DNA of 40,223 nucleotides from a virus: positions 1-40,223 of IMG/VR virus record IMGVR_UViG_3300042554_001242. The stretch is one strand, 5' to 3'. This document shows, one piece after another, positions 22,582 through 32,370 of this stretch. Position 1 is the stretch's first letter. Each line of letters opens with the position of its first letter. The position numbers were made by a program, and so were the translations under genes. The notes under the pieces were generated by a model that had not been told where the DNA came from, made no database searches, and saw nothing but the letters and a program-made list of their open reading frames with translations.

Positions 22582-23207
22582 GAGCCGCCCCACGTGTAGA
22601 TGGTGTCATGCGGCAGCCGCTCCGCGACGGCGTACCCGTGAGCCAGAAACCACGCGTGCACGTCAGCGGCCGTGTGGCCGTAGCGCGTCTCGTTGCCAAT
22701 CGTCTCGACGACCACCGCCGGCCTGTGCACCGACACGGTCACCTCCGCACCATGCAACGCCTGCAGCTCGTAGCCCTCCACGTCCAGGTGCAGGCAGTCG
22801 ACCGGTGCTGCAAAGTCGTCGAGCCTGATGGTCGGGATCAGGCCGCCCGGCTGGCAGTAGTAGCCGCCGCAGTTGCCGTCGTGGTCCACCCGCATCGACA
22901 CCGGCTCGCGGTCGATGCCGAGCGCTGCCTGCACCTTGACCACGTTTGGCTGCTGGCAGTTGCGCACCAAGGCGTGGAAGTTGAGCGGGTGCGGCTCGAT
23001 CGCCAGCACCTGCCCAAACCGTGACGCGTAGGCCGCCACGTAGAACCCGGCATTCGCGCCGGCCACCACCACCGACCGCCACTGGCTGACCTGCCGCATG
23101 ACGCGATCCGGCAGGCCGGCCGCCATGTGCATCCAGTCCCAGCAGCCGCTGTCGGCCGCCGGCCACCACAAGCCGCCACGCTGCTCAAGCTGGTCGTCAA
23201 GCGTCAT
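22578..23207 (-). CDS. FkbM family methyltransferase
   Basis: A 209-residue SAM-dependent methyltransferase. Motif I is AGANAGFYVAAYA (49-61), followed by the FkbM signature EPHPLNFHAL (71-80), and later LHLDVEGYELQALHGAE. FkbM enzymes O-methylate sugars and related hydroxyls. The canonical DVGAN start of motif I is VVAGAN here, slightly divergent. ATGA overlap with the upstream methyltransferase and GTGA with the downstream glycosyltransferase indicate coupled synthesis. Confidence 0.85.
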   Translation of the reverse strand: MTLDDQLEQRGGLWWPAADSGCWDWMHMAAGLPDRVMRQVSQWRSVVVAGANAGFYVAAYASRFGQVLAIEPHPLNFHALVRNCQQPNVVKVQAALGIDREPVSMRVDHDGNCGGYYCQPGGLIPTIRLDDFAAPVDCLHLDVEGYELQALHGAEVTVSVHRPAVVVETIGNETRYGHTAADVHAWFLAHGYAVAERLPHDTIYTWGGS

Positions 23208-23749
23208 GTGATCACCGCACACTGCCGCAGGCCGTCGTCGATCCACCTGGCCGGCCGCTTGGCTTGGTCGAGGAACTCAAGCACCGCCCGCCGCACGTGC
23301 GGGTTGTCGCAGTCGTCCGCCAAGATCACCGGGCACGCGGCCACCAGCAGCAGGTCCCGCAGGGCACCCTGGTAGGAATGGTCGCCGTCGACGTGGGCAA
23401 AGTCCGCCCGCGGCAGCTCACGGACGTGCTGCGTGTCCACGACGACGAGCTGGGCATCGATGCCGCGGCGGGCTCGCACGGCGTGCCAGTGCCGCAGGCA
23501 CTCGGGCGAGTCGTCGTCGAGGCCGCCGTCGATGCACAGGTAGCGTGCCATCGGTGCCGCCACGGCGAACGCCGCGAGCGAGTAGCCCGCCCGGGTGCCG
23601 ATCTCGATCACGCTGCCCGGTGAGAATTCGGCACACACGGCAGCCTTGTTGACGTAGTGGCCGGCGGCCTCGTCCGTCAGGCGAAACCAGTCGCCAGGCC
23701 GCCAGACGTCGACCAAGGCTGCCAGCACCTGCTCCCTACTCGGTAGCAT
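23204..23749 (-). CDS. Class I SAM-dependent methyltransferase
   Basis: A 181-residue methyltransferase-fold protein of the Methyltransf_24 type: motif I VIEIGTRAGYSLAAFA (47-62), an acidic residue at the end of strand 2 (CIDGGLDDDS), and FAHVDGDHSYQGALRDL (117-133), a signature of this group. Likely substrate is a sugar or glycan hydroxyl, by context. Overlaps the upstream gene by 14 bases. Confidence 0.8.
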   Translation of the reverse strand: MLPSREQVLAALVDVWRPGDWFRLTDEAAGHYVNKAAVCAEFSPGSVIEIGTRAGYSLAAFAVAAPMARYLCIDGGLDDDSPECLRHWHAVRARRGIDAQLVVVDTQHVRELPRADFAHVDGDHSYQGALRDLLLVAACPVILADDCDNPHVRRAVLEFLDQAKRPARWIDDGLRQCAVIT

Positions 23750-24812
23750 CGAGCACCTCCCAGACGGCGGCGGCCGGCAGCTCGCACACCCACGCCTCCG
23801 CGTCGTGCACGCCGTAGGACACGATCACGCGGTCGCCCTGGACGGCGAGGCCGGCGGCGAACTCGATCACCCGCAGCTCGCGGAACGAGAACCAAGGGGA
23901 GACCCGCGCGAGCCGCAGGCCGGCGTCGAGCCAGATAAACCGATGCTCGTACACTCGCTGCGAGCCGACGTAGCACACCTCGTGCACGCACCCGAGCCAA
24001 CCGTCTCGGAAGGGCACGAGCTGTGACCCGCCCCGGAACCGCTTGGCCAGCGGCGTCGTCGCACCGCGCCTCGACAGCACGTAGCCGCCGGGCAGCTCGG
24101 GGTTGGCGTCGACCGTGACCAGGTGGCCGTCGTGGTGGCAGCCGTAGAGCCAGCCGCCTGGTGCCGCGAGGAACGGCATCCAGTTTTTCTCGTGCTCCTG
24201 CGTCGAGACGCTGTCGAGCACCCGCAGCCCGGACATGGTTGCCGAGCGGACGTCGAGGTCCGCCGTGGCGATCCGGCAGCGGCCGTCGGTCCACGGTGCC
24301 GCGTTGCGCACGGTCGCCGACACGCCCAGACCGGTTTCGGTATGCCGCAGCCGGCAGTCCTCGAGGCCGTGCACCGGGTAGCCGCTCGTCGGGTATTCCG
24401 GGGCGACGATGTGCCGCTGACTGACGACGCCGAGGTGCTGGTCGAACCTGACGACGATGTTTTCGGTGCGGATGACGCCGCCGTCCGCCTCGGGCATCCG
24501 GTATTGGTGGTCGACGATCTGGTAGTTGCTCGACCGCACGATGCCGATCAGGTCGCCGGCGACGAGCGCGATCGTCGGGTTGAACGTCGACCACCCGTCG
24601 TGCACCGGCTCCACGGCGATCCTGACGTGCCGCACCGCCGGCACCAGCTCGGACAGGAGCGGCGTGTACCACGCGCGGTTGCTGCGGGCGAGCTGCTCGG
24701 TCTCGACCGCCAGGCCTGGCACGGCCAGCAGCTGCTCGGCCGCGCGGCGGCCGGCGGCGATCTCGTCGCAATAGAAGGCGTGCTGCAACAGCCCGGCGAG
24801 GTGCTCCACCAT
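23736..24812 (-). CDS. GH130-like beta-propeller protein
   Basis: A 358-residue protein with features of the GH130/five-bladed propeller superfamily: FNPTIA (77-82), HGLEDCRL (148-155), EKNWMPF and a closing VIVSYGVHDAEAWVCELP. In GH130 phosphorylases GLEDPR contributes an acid residue near the active site; the substitution C for P leaves activity uncertain. Propeller proteins of this type are often encoded beside glycosyltransferases. The first 50 residues are a separate helical region. Confidence 0.7.
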   Translation of the reverse strand: MVEHLAGLLQHAFYCDEIAAGRRAAEQLLAVPGLAVETEQLARSNRAWYTPLLSELVPAVRHVRIAVEPVHDGWSTFNPTIALVAGDLIGIVRSSNYQIVDHQYRMPEADGGVIRTENIVVRFDQHLGVVSQRHIVAPEYPTSGYPVHGLEDCRLRHTETGLGVSATVRNAAPWTDGRCRIATADLDVRSATMSGLRVLDSVSTQEHEKNWMPFLAAPGGWLYGCHHDGHLVTVDANPELPGGYVLSRRGATTPLAKRFRGGSQLVPFRDGWLGCVHEVCYVGSQRVYEHRFIWLDAGLRLARVSPWFSFRELRVIEFAAGLAVQGDRVIVSYGVHDAEAWVCELPAAAVWEVLDATE

Positions 24813-24852
24813 GCCGCCATCGTGACCAGCGGCCGGCAGGCGGCAGAGGGGG

Positions 24853-25803
24853 TCAGGCAGCCGCGTGGACGGCAGCGTGCCGTACCGTCTCGCGGATGCC
24901 GGCGGCTAGGGTGACGGATGGCCGCCAGCCCAGCAGGTGCTCGGCGAAGGCTGCGTCGACCAGGCTACTGCCCAGGTCGCCGGCTCGTGGATTGCCGTGC
25001 ACCGGCGGCGGCAGGCCACGGCCCGTGACGGCCTCGACCTCTCCCCGCACCAGCTGCTCGAGCTGGGCCACGCTTGTGCCCACGCCGGTGCCCACGTTGA
25101 CCGGGAAAAGCCTGCCGTATGGCAGCTCTGCAGTCAGCGCCAGCACGTTGGCGGTGGCCACGTCCCGCACGTGAACGTAGTCGCGCGCCTGGCTGCCGAC
25201 GCCGTGGATCTGGCACGGCCGACCCTCCATCGCCGCCCGGCAGAAGATCGCCACGACGCCGGCCTCGCCGTGCGGGTTCTGCCGTGGCCCGTAGACGTTC
25301 GCGTACCGCAGCGCCACGGCCTGCATGTGGTACCAGTGTGCGTGCCACGCCAGGTACCGCTCCGCCGTGAGTTTGGCCAAACCGTACGGGCTGACCGGGT
25401 CTCGGACGGCCTCCTCGACGGCCGGCTCGCGCACGTTGCCGTAGACGACGCCACCGGACGACGCGAAGACGATCCGCCGGCAGTCATGCCGTACGGCAGC
25501 GGAGACGACGTTGATCAGCCCGACGACGTTGACCTCGGCGTCGAACGCCACGTCTCGCACGGACCGGCTCACGCTGATCTGGGCGGCCTGGTGGCAGATG
25601 GCCGTCGGTCGCACCTCTCGGACGACCCGCTCGACGTCGCCGGCGTCCCGCACGTCGACCACGTGCACCGCAACGCCTGGCGGCACGTTGCCGCGGCTGC
25701 CGGTCGACAGGTCGTCGAGGACTGCGACGCCGTGGCCCGCCTGGAGCAGCTGGTCGACGACGTGGCTGCCGATGAAACCGGCTCCGCCGGTGACAAGAAT
25801 CAT
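24853..25803 (-). CDS. NAD-dependent sugar-nucleotide epimerase/dehydratase (GalE-like)
   Basis: A 316-residue extended short-chain dehydrogenase. The Rossmann motif is TGGAGFIG (5-12), catalytic residues Y140 and K144 (YGLAK) follow S115 or S116, and RYANVYGPRQN marks the UDP-sugar epimerase subgroup. It would interconvert nucleotide sugars, supplying the glycosyltransferase. ATGA overlap ties it to the LamG gene upstream; a 40-base gap separates it from the propeller gene. Confidence 0.9.
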   Translation of the reverse strand: MILVTGGAGFIGSHVVDQLLQAGHGVAVLDDLSTGSRGNVPPGVAVHVVDVRDAGDVERVVREVRPTAICHQAAQISVSRSVRDVAFDAEVNVVGLINVVSAAVRHDCRRIVFASSGGVVYGNVREPAVEEAVRDPVSPYGLAKLTAERYLAWHAHWYHMQAVALRYANVYGPRQNPHGEAGVVAIFCRAAMEGRPCQIHGVGSQARDYVHVRDVATANVLALTAELPYGRLFPVNVGTGVGTSVAQLEQLVRGEVEAVTGRGLPPPVHGNPRAGDLGSSLVDAAFAEHLLGWRPSVTLAAGIRETVRHAAVHAAA

Positions 25804-26600
25804 GAGTCGGGGAACGCTGCCGTGGGTGGCGTGAACCCTGCCGTATACCGAGCGACACCCTTCGTGATGCGGAGGTCGTCGATGTACCCAGAAAACGATC
25901 GTGTCGACGGAGCGTACGCACCGCCACCGATCACGAGCGGTCCGCTGTTGTTGGTGCTCACCGTGAACGACACGGTATTGGAAGCAGACTGCACGCCGTC
26001 AATGAAAAGCCGCAGTGTCGATCCGCTGCGTGTGACGGCGACGTGGTGCCACGCGTTCTGGCTCGGCTGTGTCGTTGTGACCGTTTGGGTGGTTGCAGCC
26101 CAGGGCACAAAAATGATCCCACTGCCGCCAAATTCCAGCGTCCACGCGTCCGATGTGGTGCTGCCGACCGGACCCTTGCCGACCAGTCCGGCGTATGTCT
26201 GATTGCCACCGTCGTGGTAGTACCACAGCTCGATCGTGAAATCGCCTGACCCTAGTTCGAGCGCGTTGGCCGACGTGATCTGCACGTAGTCGCCGCTGCC
26301 GTCAAACTTGCCGCTGGCGCCGCCAAACTTGCTCTGGGTCGTGCTGATCTGTGCGTTGCCATTGGCCGTCGCTGAGAACGCATTTGATGACGAGTCTGTA
26401 AACGTCGTGCTCGCGTTGGAGCCGTCCATGTGCAAGAGCAGCGACACGCTACTGAAGTCTTGATCGGTTGCATTAGACGGCGGCCACATCGAGTTGCGCT
26501 TGTACCAGTAGTGCAAGTGCAGCGGCCAAACACCAACAGCACTCGACGTGCTGGGGGCTGGCGGACCGATCCCGATGTACCCGCCTGGTATGCGCCCCAT
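25800..26600 (-). CDS. LamG/concanavalin A-like tail adhesin
   Basis: A 266-residue protein. The N-terminal 45 residues (IPGGYIGIGPPAP then GVWPLHLHYWYKRNSMWPP) match a peptide found at the tips of many phage fibre proteins. The remainder is a LamG-like jelly roll: SLLLHMDGSNASTTFTD, then SGDFTIELWYYHDG, HHVAVTRSGSTLRLFIDG and SGYIDDLRITKGVARY. Such domains bind carbohydrates, so this is a likely host-recognition protein. It precedes the epimerase with an ATGA overlap. Confidence 0.85.
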   Translation of the reverse strand: MGRIPGGYIGIGPPAPSTSSAVGVWPLHLHYWYKRNSMWPPSNATDQDFSSVSLLLHMDGSNASTTFTDSSSNAFSATANGNAQISTTQSKFGGASGKFDGSGDYVQITSANALELGSGDFTIELWYYHDGGNQTYAGLVGKGPVGSTTSDAWTLEFGGSGIIFVPWAATTQTVTTTQPSQNAWHHVAVTRSGSTLRLFIDGVQSASNTVSFTVSTNNSGPLVIGGGAYAPSTRSFSGYIDDLRITKGVARYTAGFTPPTAAFPDS

Positions 26601-26604
26601 AGCG

Positions 26605-26982
26605 TCAAGAAATCTCCAGATAGCTGCACACGAACTCGAGGTCGTTTGACGCGCTCGGCGTGACGACGATTGACCGATCCTCCTCCAGCCATATCGTCGT
26701 GTCCTTGCTGACGACGACGAGCGTGGCGTCGGCCGGGACAGTTACTGTCGAGCAGATAGCGTGACCGGTGCCGCCGCCGTCATCTTGGCTGTGCAGCTTC
26801 ACCGTCACATCACAGTTAAGAGACCCGTCGACGTTGGCCACGTATAGCGACTGCACCTGCAGCGCCTTGCCCGAGCTGGCGGCGTTGTTGAGCAGCACCG
26901 TGCCCGTGGCGCCCGTGACCGCGGACAAGTACGCGGTCTTCGCAGTGATGGTCGTGGGTCCGACGATGTTGGGGGCAGCCAT
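26605..26982 (-). CDS. Phage structural protein of the fibre region (125 aa)
   Basis: A 125-residue beta protein with DDGGGTGHAICSTVTVP, TLVVVSKDTTIWLEEDRSIV and a C-terminal SNDLEFVCSYLEIS. This pattern (sheet plus 'LEEDRSL...ANDLE.VCSYEEIS') recurs in marine and cyanophage structural proteins, without known role. It lies between the collagen-like and LamG proteins. Confidence 0.65.
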   Translation of the reverse strand: MAAPNIVGPTTITAKTAYLSAVTGATGTVLLNNAASSGKALQVQSLYVANVDGSLNCDVTVKLHSQDDGGGTGHAICSTVTVPADATLVVVSKDTTIWLEEDRSIVVTPSASNDLEFVCSYLEIS

Positions 26983-26989
26983 GAATCAC

Positions 26990-27610
26990 CTATGACAGTG
27001 CGAGGATGAGTCCAATCGCGGATGCAGCTTGTGCGCCTGTTGGGCCGGTAGCACCGGTTGGACCACCAGAAGGCCCTGTCGGACCGCCCGCTCCGGTTGG
27101 CCCAGTAGCTCCTGAGATGCCTGTCGGCCCTGTGACTCCGGTGGAGCCTGTTGCACCAGTCGGCCCAACGTCGCCAGTCGGTCCACCATACGGGCCTGTC
27201 GGACCTTCAACACCGGTCGGCCCAGTTGGTCCGGTCACATTCGACGCAGCACCGGTCGGGCCTGTGGAACCTGTCACGCCCACTGATCCAGACGAACCGG
27301 TCGGGCCTGTGGAACCTGTCACGCCCACTGATCCAGACGAACCGGTCGGTCCTGTGCTGCCGATCGAGCCAGTCGGGCCGGTGACTGTAGACGCAGCTCC
27401 TGTCGCACCGACAGCACCGGTCGGGCCTGTCGGGCCGGTGACCGCAAGATCGATCGGACCGGTTGGCCAGCCGCCAGACTCTTTCGGCCCGTACAGCTTT
27501 CGCCCGACGCTGTCGAGAAACAAATCGCCGACGTTGCCGACGCCACCCGTCGGCGCAGTCACGCCGGCCAGGACGGGCGAGCCACCGGATGGGAGCGAGT
27601 AGAACGGCAT
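26990..27610 (-). CDS. Short collagen-like fibre protein with Gly-X-Thr repeats (206 aa)
   Basis: A 206-residue protein: a 55-residue N-terminal region ([19 protein letters not shown]...), then about 135 residues of Gly-X-Y repeats dominated by GPTG ([15 protein letters not shown]...), then [14 protein letters not shown]. Collagen-like repeats give rigid triple helices; a high Thr content in the Y position is typical of bacterial collagens, some of which are O-glycosylated at Thr. A 45-bp stretch encoding 15 residues is duplicated exactly. Confidence 0.85.
   Translation of the reverse strand: MPFYSLPSGGSPVLAGVTAPTGGVGNVGDLFLDSVGRKLYGPKESGGWPTGPIDLAVTGPTGPTGAVGATGAASTVTGPTGSIGSTGPTGSSGSVGVTGSTGPTGSSGSVGVTGSTGPTGAASNVTGPTGPTGVEGPTGPYGGPTGDVGPTGATGSTGVTGPTGISGATGPTGAGGPTGPSGGPTGATGPTGAQAASAIGLILALS
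27252..27349. repeat. 45-bp tandem duplication in the collagen-like gene
   Basis: Two perfect 45-bp copies run from 27252 to 27341, with the first eight bases of a third at 27342-27349. The period equals 15 residues (five triplets), so reading frame and triplet phase are kept. It is a recent, identical duplication, the expected way for a collagen-like rod to change length. Confidence 0.9.
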
Positions 27611-27655
27611 GGCATCACTTTGCCCTGTGGGCGGCCTTGAGGTGAGGGGGTGCGG

Positions 27656-27970
27656 TCACGCGTCCGGCCCTGCCACCACGCCCTCTGCCACGCCCACCTT
27701 CGCCACATAGTTCATCAACGCCCCCACCGCCGCCGCGAGGTCCGCGTCGGCCTCCGCTCCCGCGAGCAGGTCGCGGACGTGCAGCCGCACCGGCTCGGCG
27801 GGTGCTTCTTCGACGCCGTCTGCGGTGCTGCGGAATCGGACGAGCGTCACGCGGGCTTCGGCCTCGCCGCCTGTCACTGATGACACAACGATCTCGCGGA
27901 CCCACAGGCGGTCGTACGTGGCTGAATAAGACAGTGGCTCGGATGCAAAGAGCGTGGGGATGTCAGCCAT
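27656..27970 (-). CDS. Hypothetical protein between fibre genes (104 aa)
   Basis: A 104-residue beta-then-helix protein ([40 protein letters not shown]). The ATG lies eight bases inside the long-fibre gene. No family recognised; it may be a fibre assembly or attachment accessory by position. Confidence 0.55.
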   Translation of the reverse strand: MADIPTLFASEPLSYSATYDRLWVREIVVSSVTGGEAEARVTLVRFRSTADGVEEAPAEPVRLHVRDLLAGAEADADLAAAVGALMNYVAKVGVAEGVVAGPDA

Positions 27971-30900
27971 TGATCCTCTCCTCTAGTGCGGCGATGCGTG
28001 CGTTGCTCTCTTGAAGTGCCTTGATCAACACCGGCACCAGTTTTTCATACGCCAAGCCGAGATGGTCGCCGCACTGTGCGACGACGCTATCGGCGTAGTC
28101 GATGCCAGCCAGTGCCGCCTGAGCCTCTTGGGCGATCAGTCCGACCTGACGCTCGGTGGCGAAGTTGCGGTCCTCTTGCGGAATGAAGTCAAACGCAACG
28201 GGACGCAGCGCTTCGATGACGCTAGTGGCGTCGGTCAGTGATTCGACGTGGGTCTTGAACCGTGCGTCGGACGTAGCGATCGTCGCGTTGGTGGCGTAAA
28301 TCTGGGAGTTGACTTGCAGGAGGTAGGCACCGTTGTCTGTGGTGGTGCCGATCAAGAGTTCAGCACCGCCCGTCAGCCGCATCTTCCCTGAGCCACCGAT
28401 CTGCCATTCATGGTAGCCGCTGTTGGGGTTGTCGTAGTACACGCCCGCCGATGCCGTTACTCCAATGTCCAGCGTCTGCGTGGAGTTGTCGGTGAATCGC
28501 GCGGCTATGCCGGTGCCAGAACGTACTACGTGGAGTCGCTGCGTCGGCGTCGCCCCAATCCCCACATTCCCGCTCGCATCCACCCGCACCCGCTCTGCAC
28601 CTCCAGAGGTGGAGATGGTGAATATGTCGGCCCCGTCGCTGCCGATGAACGGACCGTTGCCGGTGGCACCCTTGTTGAGTTGCACGCCGAACTTCTCGTC
28701 GGCGGCGAAAAACTGGACGCGACCACCACTTCCAATCCGCACCCGCTCGGTGCCATTTGTGACCCACGCCGCTACGTCTGCCGACGGGAAATACAGTCCA
28801 CTATTGGGATCGCCAGACGCTGCCACGCTGCACGCTGACACGCTGCCTGCGGTGACGACGATCTGCCCCGCGAACGTGGCGGTGCCGGTGGAGGAGATGG
28901 TGAGGCGGGTGGCAGGCGACGACGCGCCTGTCTCAACAATTATTTCCCCTGACGAGCCAGTTGTGATCGTCGCTCTGTTTGTGGCGCTGACATAGTACAG
29001 GTGAAGTTTTCCGGCCTCCGACGATGGGCCGGTGCCGCGCAAACGGAACTCCCCGCCACAGTCTATTTTGTGCGTAGGGCTGGAGACGCCGATGCCTACG
29101 TTCCCCGCTGCATCAATCACAAACGGCGACGTATCCCCACTGGCGTCATTGACGACGAAACTATTCGCCGTGCCTGCGTTTGTGACGGTCAGCGGGACAA
29201 CGTCGCCCGTGTTGGCGAACGTCGCTGCGCCAGTGAACGCCGGACTCGCCGTCGGCTGCACCGAGAGCGCGGTGCGTGCCGCAGGGGCGTCGGCTGACGA
29301 AATCAAGGAACGACCGAACGACGTGCAGGTGATCTCCTCCACGTCTCCTGAACCGGACGACGAGCGACCGAGAAGGCGGTCGGTGGCGGAGACGTTCTGA
29401 ATCTTTGCATACGTGACGGCGTCGTTGTCGATCGTCAGCACCGTGCCGCTGCTCGAGATCGTGATGTCGCCCTTGTCGCCGTCGGTGAATCCGACGCCGG
29501 CCATGCCTGTCGGCCCTGTCGCGCCAGTTGGTCCCGTCACACCTTGCGAGCCTTGACTGCCGGTCGACCCGGTCGGCCCTGTGGCACCGGTCGCGCCCAC
29601 GGATCCCGTGTCGCCAGTCGCACCTTGCGCTCCGGTTGGCCCAGTTGGCCCGGTCGATCCGACGTTGCCCTGAGAACCCGTCGCCCCTGTCGGGCCTGTT
29701 GCGCCGACTTCGCCTTGCACGCCCTGGGATCCGACAGCCCCTGTCGGCCCTGTCGGTCCGGTGGCACCAACGGATCCTGTGTCACCGACGATGCCCTGCG
29801 GACCGGTGCTGCCTGTCGGCCCAGTAGGCCCGGTCGATCCGACTTCGCCTTGTGCACCGACAGCGCCCGTTGGCCCGGTGACGCCTTGATCACCTTGCGG
29901 ACCTGTTGAGCCGGTCGGCCCGGTGACGCCCTGAATCCCCTGCGCGCCCGTCGGCCCTGTTGCACCAACGTCGCCGACCGATCCTTGCGGTCCTGTGTTG
30001 CCAGTCGGGCCGGTGCTACCGACCTGGCCTTGGACACCAGTGGCACCGGTTGGTCCGGTCACGCCCTGGTCACCTTGTGCACCGGTCGGCCCTGTCGAAC
30101 CAGTGGCGCCAACGGAGCCCTGTGGCCCTGTGCTGCCCGTCGGCCCCGTCACGCCTTGCTCACCATGCGCGCCAGTCGGGCCAGTGGCACCGACGTCGCC
30201 TTGGCTGCCTACGGCACCCGTTGGCCCGGTGACGCCTTGACCACCGGTGGCTCCTGTCGGACCGGTCACACCTTGATCACCTTGGGTGCCGGTCGCACCC
30301 GTCGGGCCTGTCACGCCCTGCTGGCCTTGCGACCCGGCGGCGCCGCTGGCACCTGTAGGTCCGGTCTCACCGACGAGCCCTTGCGGACCAGTCGAGCCTG
30401 TGGGTCCGGTCGACCCAACGGAGCCCTGCGCGCCACCAGCACCCGTCGGTCCTGTCGCACCAACGCCGCCGACAGCACCGGTCGGCCCCGTCACGCCTTG
30501 GATGCCTTGCGGTCCAGCCGCGCCGACGTCGCCTTGGCTACCTGTTGGCCCGGTGACGCCGATCAGTCCTTGATCGCCTTTGACACCTGCGGCACCTGTC
30601 GGCCCAGTGGCTCCTGTGTTGCCGACGGCTCCAGACGAGCCGGTCGGCCCCGTCGCTCCCGTGGCGCCCTGCGCGCCCGAGCTGCCCTGTGCACCGGTCG
30701 GGCCTGTTGCACCTGTGCCTCCGACGTTGCCTTGCGGTCCGGTCGGGCCTGTCGATCCGACGGCGCCCGTGGACCCGACCGAGCCTGTGGCACCCATGCT
30801 GCCGGTCGGGCCGGTCACGCCTTGGACGCCCTGCGGTCCGGTGATCGATGCGCCCTGGGCGCCAGTTGGGCCGGTCGCACCGGCAACGCCCGTGGCACCG

Positions 30901-31187
30901 ACGCCGCCAGTCGATCCCTGCGGTCCGGTTGGCCCGGTCGCACCCGAGGTGCTGAACTCCGTCCACGTCGTCAGGTCGCCGCCCAGCTGCCACAGGAGGC
31001 CCGTGGCGGTGACATGCACGAGCATGCCGGCCTCGCGGCGTGCGGACGGGATCGCGTCCCTGGCGGCGTTGCTGGCCACCGTGCGGTAGCCACCCTTGCC
31101 GTAGAGCGCCTCGTGGCTCGGGTGCACGTCGGTCGTGTCGAACGGCACGACCGACGCGGCGACGTTCGTGCCCTTAATGTTGGCCAT
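27963..31187 (-). CDS. Long collagen-like tail fibre with S74 intramolecular chaperone
   Basis: A 1,074-residue fibre. Residues 1-81 are a globular N-terminus; 82-561 are almost unbroken Gly-X-Y triplets (GPTG, GATG, GPQG); 562-960 are beta-rich repeats including '[12 protein letters not shown]' and '[13 protein letters not shown]'; the end is a peptidase S74 chaperone with SDARFK (S973, D974, K978), GLIAQEAQ and a final coiled coil. S74 domains trimerise the fibre and cut themselves off at the Ser-Asp pair. A rod of 160 triplets would be about 140 nm if fully triple-helical. The repeats lie just upstream of the carbohydrate cassette. Confidence 0.92.
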   Translation of the reverse strand: MANIKGTNVAASVVPFDTTDVHPSHEALYGKGGYRTVASNAARDAIPSARREAGMLVHVTATGLLWQLGGDLTTWTEFSTSGATGPTGPQGSTGGVGATGVAGATGPTGAQGASITGPQGVQGVTGPTGSMGATGSVGSTGAVGSTGPTGPQGNVGGTGATGPTGAQGSSGAQGATGATGPTGSSGAVGNTGATGPTGAAGVKGDQGLIGVTGPTGSQGDVGAAGPQGIQGVTGPTGAVGGVGATGPTGAGGAQGSVGSTGPTGSTGPQGLVGETGPTGASGAAGSQGQQGVTGPTGATGTQGDQGVTGPTGATGGQGVTGPTGAVGSQGDVGATGPTGAHGEQGVTGPTGSTGPQGSVGATGSTGPTGAQGDQGVTGPTGATGVQGQVGSTGPTGNTGPQGSVGDVGATGPTGAQGIQGVTGPTGSTGPQGDQGVTGPTGAVGAQGEVGSTGPTGPTGSTGPQGIVGDTGSVGATGPTGPTGAVGSQGVQGEVGATGPTGATGSQGNVGSTGPTGPTGAQGATGDTGSVGATGATGPTGSTGSQGSQGVTGPTGATGPTGMAGVGFTDGDKGDITISSSGTVLTIDNDAVTYAKIQNVSATDRLLGRSSSGSGDVEEITCTSFGRSLISSADAPAARTALSVQPTASPAFTGAATFANTGDVVPLTVTNAGTANSFVVNDASGDTSPFVIDAAGNVGIGVSSPTHKIDCGGEFRLRGTGPSSEAGKLHLYYVSATNRATITTGSSGEIIVETGASSPATRLTISSTGTATFAGQIVVTAGSVSACSVAASGDPNSGLYFPSADVAAWVTNGTERVRIGSGGRVQFFAADEKFGVQLNKGATGNGPFIGSDGADIFTISTSGGAERVRVDASGNVGIGATPTQRLHVVRSGTGIAARFTDNSTQTLDIGVTASAGVYYDNPNSGYHEWQIGGSGKMRLTGGAELLIGTTTDNGAYLLQVNSQIYATNATIATSDARFKTHVESLTDATSVIEALRPVAFDFIPQEDRNFATERQVGLIAQEAQAALAGIDYADSVVAQCGDHLGLAYEKLVPVLIKALQESNARIAALEERING

Positions 31188-31876
31188 CAGCTCACCACCA
31201 CGACGACGGTGCCGGTGATCGGGTACGTGCTGCGGTAGATCGTGTAGCTACGTGCCGCCTGCCCCGTAAACGTGATCGACCTGGTCGTCGTCTCCCAGGC
31301 AGAGTTGACCAGGCCGCCGACCGTGAACGTGGGCGACCCGAACGACGCCGGCAGCACAACGTGCAGGTAGGCCGCCGTGGCCGTGATTGTTCGCGTCTGG
31401 CTGCGGCCGTCGGCCAGGTCGCTTGTGAGCTGCGACGTGATCTGACCGTCGGTGATCGCTGCGGCCGTGCTCGAGCCCCACCACCTGACGAGCAGGGCAG
31501 GGGAGGTAGCCGTGTCGTCCGCGACGGCCTTGGTGTGCACGCGCATCGTGGCTCGGAACCCGTCGCCGTACCGCCAGACCGGGATACCTCGAGGTGCCGC
31601 CACCTCGTACGTGACGTCGGACCCGCTTTGCGTGTCGACCACGCGGTCGTGCCGCTGCGGCACGCCGAGCGGGAAACTCGACGTCTTGATCACGAAGTCC
31701 CGCGATTCCCACCGCTCCACGACGCCGTTCTGATCGGCAGCCTCAAATACCGAGCTGCCGACGGTCGCCGTGACGTTCACCGTCGTAGCACCGCGCACGT
31801 ACCGCACCGTCCGCCCGGCCGAGGTCGCCAGCCGGTCAGCCAGCCAAGACGCACCTACGGCGAGCATGTCGGACAT
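31187..31876 (-). CDS. Neck/tail-attachment-like structural protein (229 aa)
   Basis: A 229-residue protein. The N-terminal part ([20 protein letters not shown] then [17 protein letters not shown]) resembles head-tail joining proteins encoded after the major capsid in many siphophages; the C-terminal half is beta-sandwich ([32 protein letters not shown]). The two halves could be a fusion of a neck domain and a fibre-attachment domain. TGATG overlap with the long fibre. Confidence 0.6.
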   Translation of the reverse strand: MSDMLAVGASWLADRLATSAGRTVRYVRGATTVNVTATVGSSVFEAADQNGVVERWESRDFVIKTSSFPLGVPQRHDRVVDTQSGSDVTYEVAAPRGIPVWRYGDGFRATMRVHTKAVADDTATSPALLVRWWGSSTAAAITDGQITSQLTSDLADGRSQTRTITATAAYLHVVLPASFGSPTFTVGGLVNSAWETTTRSITFTGQAARSYTIYRSTYPITGTVVVVVS

Positions 31877-31892
31877 CGGTCACTCCACGGCG

Positions 31893-31919
31893 CCACAACG
31901 CCGCCGCGGCGCGTTGTGG
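31893..31919. terminator. Hairpin downstream of the decoration gene
   Basis: CCACAACG (31893-31900) pairs with CGTTGTGG (31912-31919) around an 11-base GC-rich loop. It lies in the 84-base gap after the decoration protein stop. No U-run follows, so it may attenuate or protect the mRNA rather than terminate it fully. Confidence 0.4.
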
Positions 31920-31960
31920 ATACGCGCCGGCGGCGGGTTGCGACGTTGGGCTGTCCGGGA

Positions 31961-32278
31961 CTACTTGTTGATCACCACGTCGACCGTGGTGTCGGCCGCG
32001 AGCCGGGCCTTGGCGAGCTTGCCGGCAGCCACGCCGGTGCTGGCGTGCGCCACACCGCTCGTTGCGTACCAGTTGATCGCGGAGCCCTGGGCACCGGTGG
32101 CACCCGACGCACACGGCATCGAGTACACGCCCTCGATCGCCACGACGCCCGTGTCGCCACTGGCGATGGGACGCGGAGCGACAGCGACGAGCGAGCCGAT
32201 AACCACGACGTCGCCGACGGCGATCGTGCTGCCGGCGGTGTAGTCGAGGTACTTGCCATCTTGAACCGTGGAAGCCAT
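31961..32278 (-). CDS. DUF2190-type capsid decoration protein
   Basis: A 105-residue protein with the DUF2190 pattern: GKYLDYTAGSTIAVGDVVVI, VAVAPRPIASGDTGVVAIEG, and VAAGKLAKARLAAD...VVINK. Such proteins form trimers or patches that cement the expanded capsid. AGAGGA lies eight bases before the ATG. It is bracketed by hairpins on both sides, which may set its expression apart from the rest of the operon. Confidence 0.8.
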   Translation of the reverse strand: MASTVQDGKYLDYTAGSTIAVGDVVVIGSLVAVAPRPIASGDTGVVAIEGVYSMPCASGATGAQGSAINWYATSGVAHASTGVAAGKLAKARLAADTTVDVVINK

Positions 32279-32315
32279 GGGACTGGTCCTCTTCTGCTAG
32301 TGGGAGTTGATCGGT

Positions 32316-32352
32316 GCCGGCTGGCTGGACTAACTCGCTCCAGCCAGCCGGC
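32316..32352. terminator. 14-bp perfect hairpin between capsid and decoration genes
   Basis: Arms of 14 bases (32316-32329 and 32339-32352), perfectly complementary and GC-rich, flank a nine-base loop. It is the strongest stem-loop seen in the window. It lies 19 bases after the capsid stop. Without a T-run it is better read as an mRNA-stabilising or attenuating element. Confidence 0.55.
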
Positions 32353-32370
32353 GAATGGTTACCGTGTCGG

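Noticed and set aside
28000-31000. Dense short repeats that could suggest a CRISPR array
   Set aside because: They are in-frame Gly-X-Y codons without fixed repeat and spacer lengths, so they are collagen repeats.
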